DNA of 21,713 nt from the NCBI GenBank assembly GCA_002425415.1, contig DIMG01000007.1, positions 1 to 21,713 of the forward strand, given 5' to 3'. Positions 21,272-21,713 of this stretch are shown here, piece by piece. Under the pieces are notes generated by a model. It had not been told where the DNA came from and searched no databases. It saw only the letters and a list, made by a program, of their open reading frames with translations. Each line of letters begins with the position of its first letter. Position 1 is the first letter of the stretch. Source of the DNA: Micavibrio sp. UBA5572 (lineage in GTDB: Bacteria > Pseudomonadota > Alphaproteobacteria > Micavibrionales > Micavibrionaceae). A program made the position numbers and the translations under genes.

Positions 21272-21713
21272 ATGACGGATCTCAGCGACACAAAAAATTT
21301 ATCAGGTCTTGAGAGTCCTTATCTGGCAGGAATAGCGGCGTCTCTATACAAAAAGAGCATGCTAAGGGATTTGGCTCTTTTTATGGCGAACACGCAAAGT
21401 TCTGGAGAGCTTCGGGTTCTAAGTGCTGCTTATAACCCGAATTTAATCGCAATGATTCCTCAAACAAAAGAAAACCCGCATTTGCTGGCCAGTGTATCAG
21501 CGCAAACAATGCTGGATGCGTTTGCACAAGGCGGAAATTCTATTATCGGAAAATTTGGCTCTTTGGCTAAAGTTTTAAAATGGGATGAAGGGCAATTCGA
21601 TTGCTTGCATCAGATATTCAATGCAGGAATATCGGCGGCATTACAAGCCGCCCCCAAAGATGACCCGTTTTATACAACAAATATAAGATTTGGGGCTGTA
21701 CCAGATAACTCGT
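21272..21713 (+). CDS. Hypothetical protein, 5' part (cut by the window end)
   Basis: The frame is open from the ATG at 21272 to the end of the window, at least 147 codons, and begins MTDLSDTKNLSGLESPYLAG. The visible part is soluble and mostly helical: SLYKKSMLRDLALFMANTQ, LRVLSAAYNPNLIAMIPQT, SVSAQTMLDAFAQGG and FDCLHQIFNAGISAALQAAP. I see no known motif, signal peptide or membrane helix. It lies 17 bases after the preceding small gene on the same strand, so the three genes from 20646 probably share a transcript. The ribosome site is weak (TAAGG about 15 bases upstream). Confidence 0.65.
   Translation, partial: MTDLSDTKNLSGLESPYLAGIAASLYKKSMLRDLALFMANTQSSGELRVLSAAYNPNLIAMIPQTKENPHLLASVSAQTMLDAFAQGGNSIIGKFGSLAKVLKWDEGQFDCLHQIFNAGISAALQAAPKDDPFYTTNIRFGAVPDNS

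Overview
The window looks like chromosomal DNA from an alphaproteobacterium of moderate-to-low GC (mid-40s percent by eye). The main reasons are a mur/fts (dcw) cluster in the order usual for that class, meso-diaminopimelate-type MurE, a type A RNase P RNA, and two perfect TTAA-N7-TTAA sites of the kind bound by the alphaproteobacterial regulator CtrA. A Micavibrio-like or deep-branching lineage would fit, but the sequence alone does not settle this.

Left flank (1-6421). Two unrecognised plus-strand genes (113-412 and 545-1129) are separated by a strong intrinsic terminator (461-493). Next come a membrane-anchored diguanylate cyclase on the minus strand (1107-2420), a divergent AmpD/AmiD-type N-acetylmuramoyl-L-alanine amidase (2535-3251), and rnpB with its own consensus promoter (3258-3656). 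Four minus-strand genes follow: a putative TIKI/EreA/ChaN-like protein (3667-4608), an overlapping pair of small hypothetical proteins (4575-4952 and 4939-5298), and a LapG/BTLCP-type transglutaminase-like cysteine protease (5570-6421). Between the last two lies a 270-base gap with a coding-like remnant and a REP-like palindromic repeat. Several genes here have a -10 hexamer only 6-10 bases before the ATG and no Shine-Dalgarno, which suggests leaderless transcripts. Three promoters carry inverted repeats built on TATAGG/CCTATA.

Division and wall cluster (6422-20500). A 229-base control region carries a consensus DnaA box, a promoter overlapped by a three-copy 10-bp MraZ repeat, and a CtrA-type box. 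The tightly packed genes mraZ, rsmH, ftsL, ftsI, murE, murF, mraY, murD, ftsW, murG, murC and murB follow. Together they encode cytoplasmic assembly of UDP-MurNAc-pentapeptide (MurB-F), its membrane lipid steps (MraY, MurG) and septal polymerisation (FtsW/FtsI with FtsL). MraZ is the likely autoregulator.

Right flank (20501-21713). After murB there is a hairpin terminator and a fresh consensus promoter, then three unrecognised plus-strand genes, the last running off the end. The usual next genes (ddl, ftsQ, ftsA, ftsZ) are absent here, so the cluster is interrupted after murB. I found no CRISPR array, tRNA, insertion sequence or recognised defence system. The best candidates for something new are the regulatory layer (CtrA, DnaA and MraZ sites stacked at one promoter, and palindromic leaderless promoters) and the orphan genes beside the LapG-like protease and after murB.
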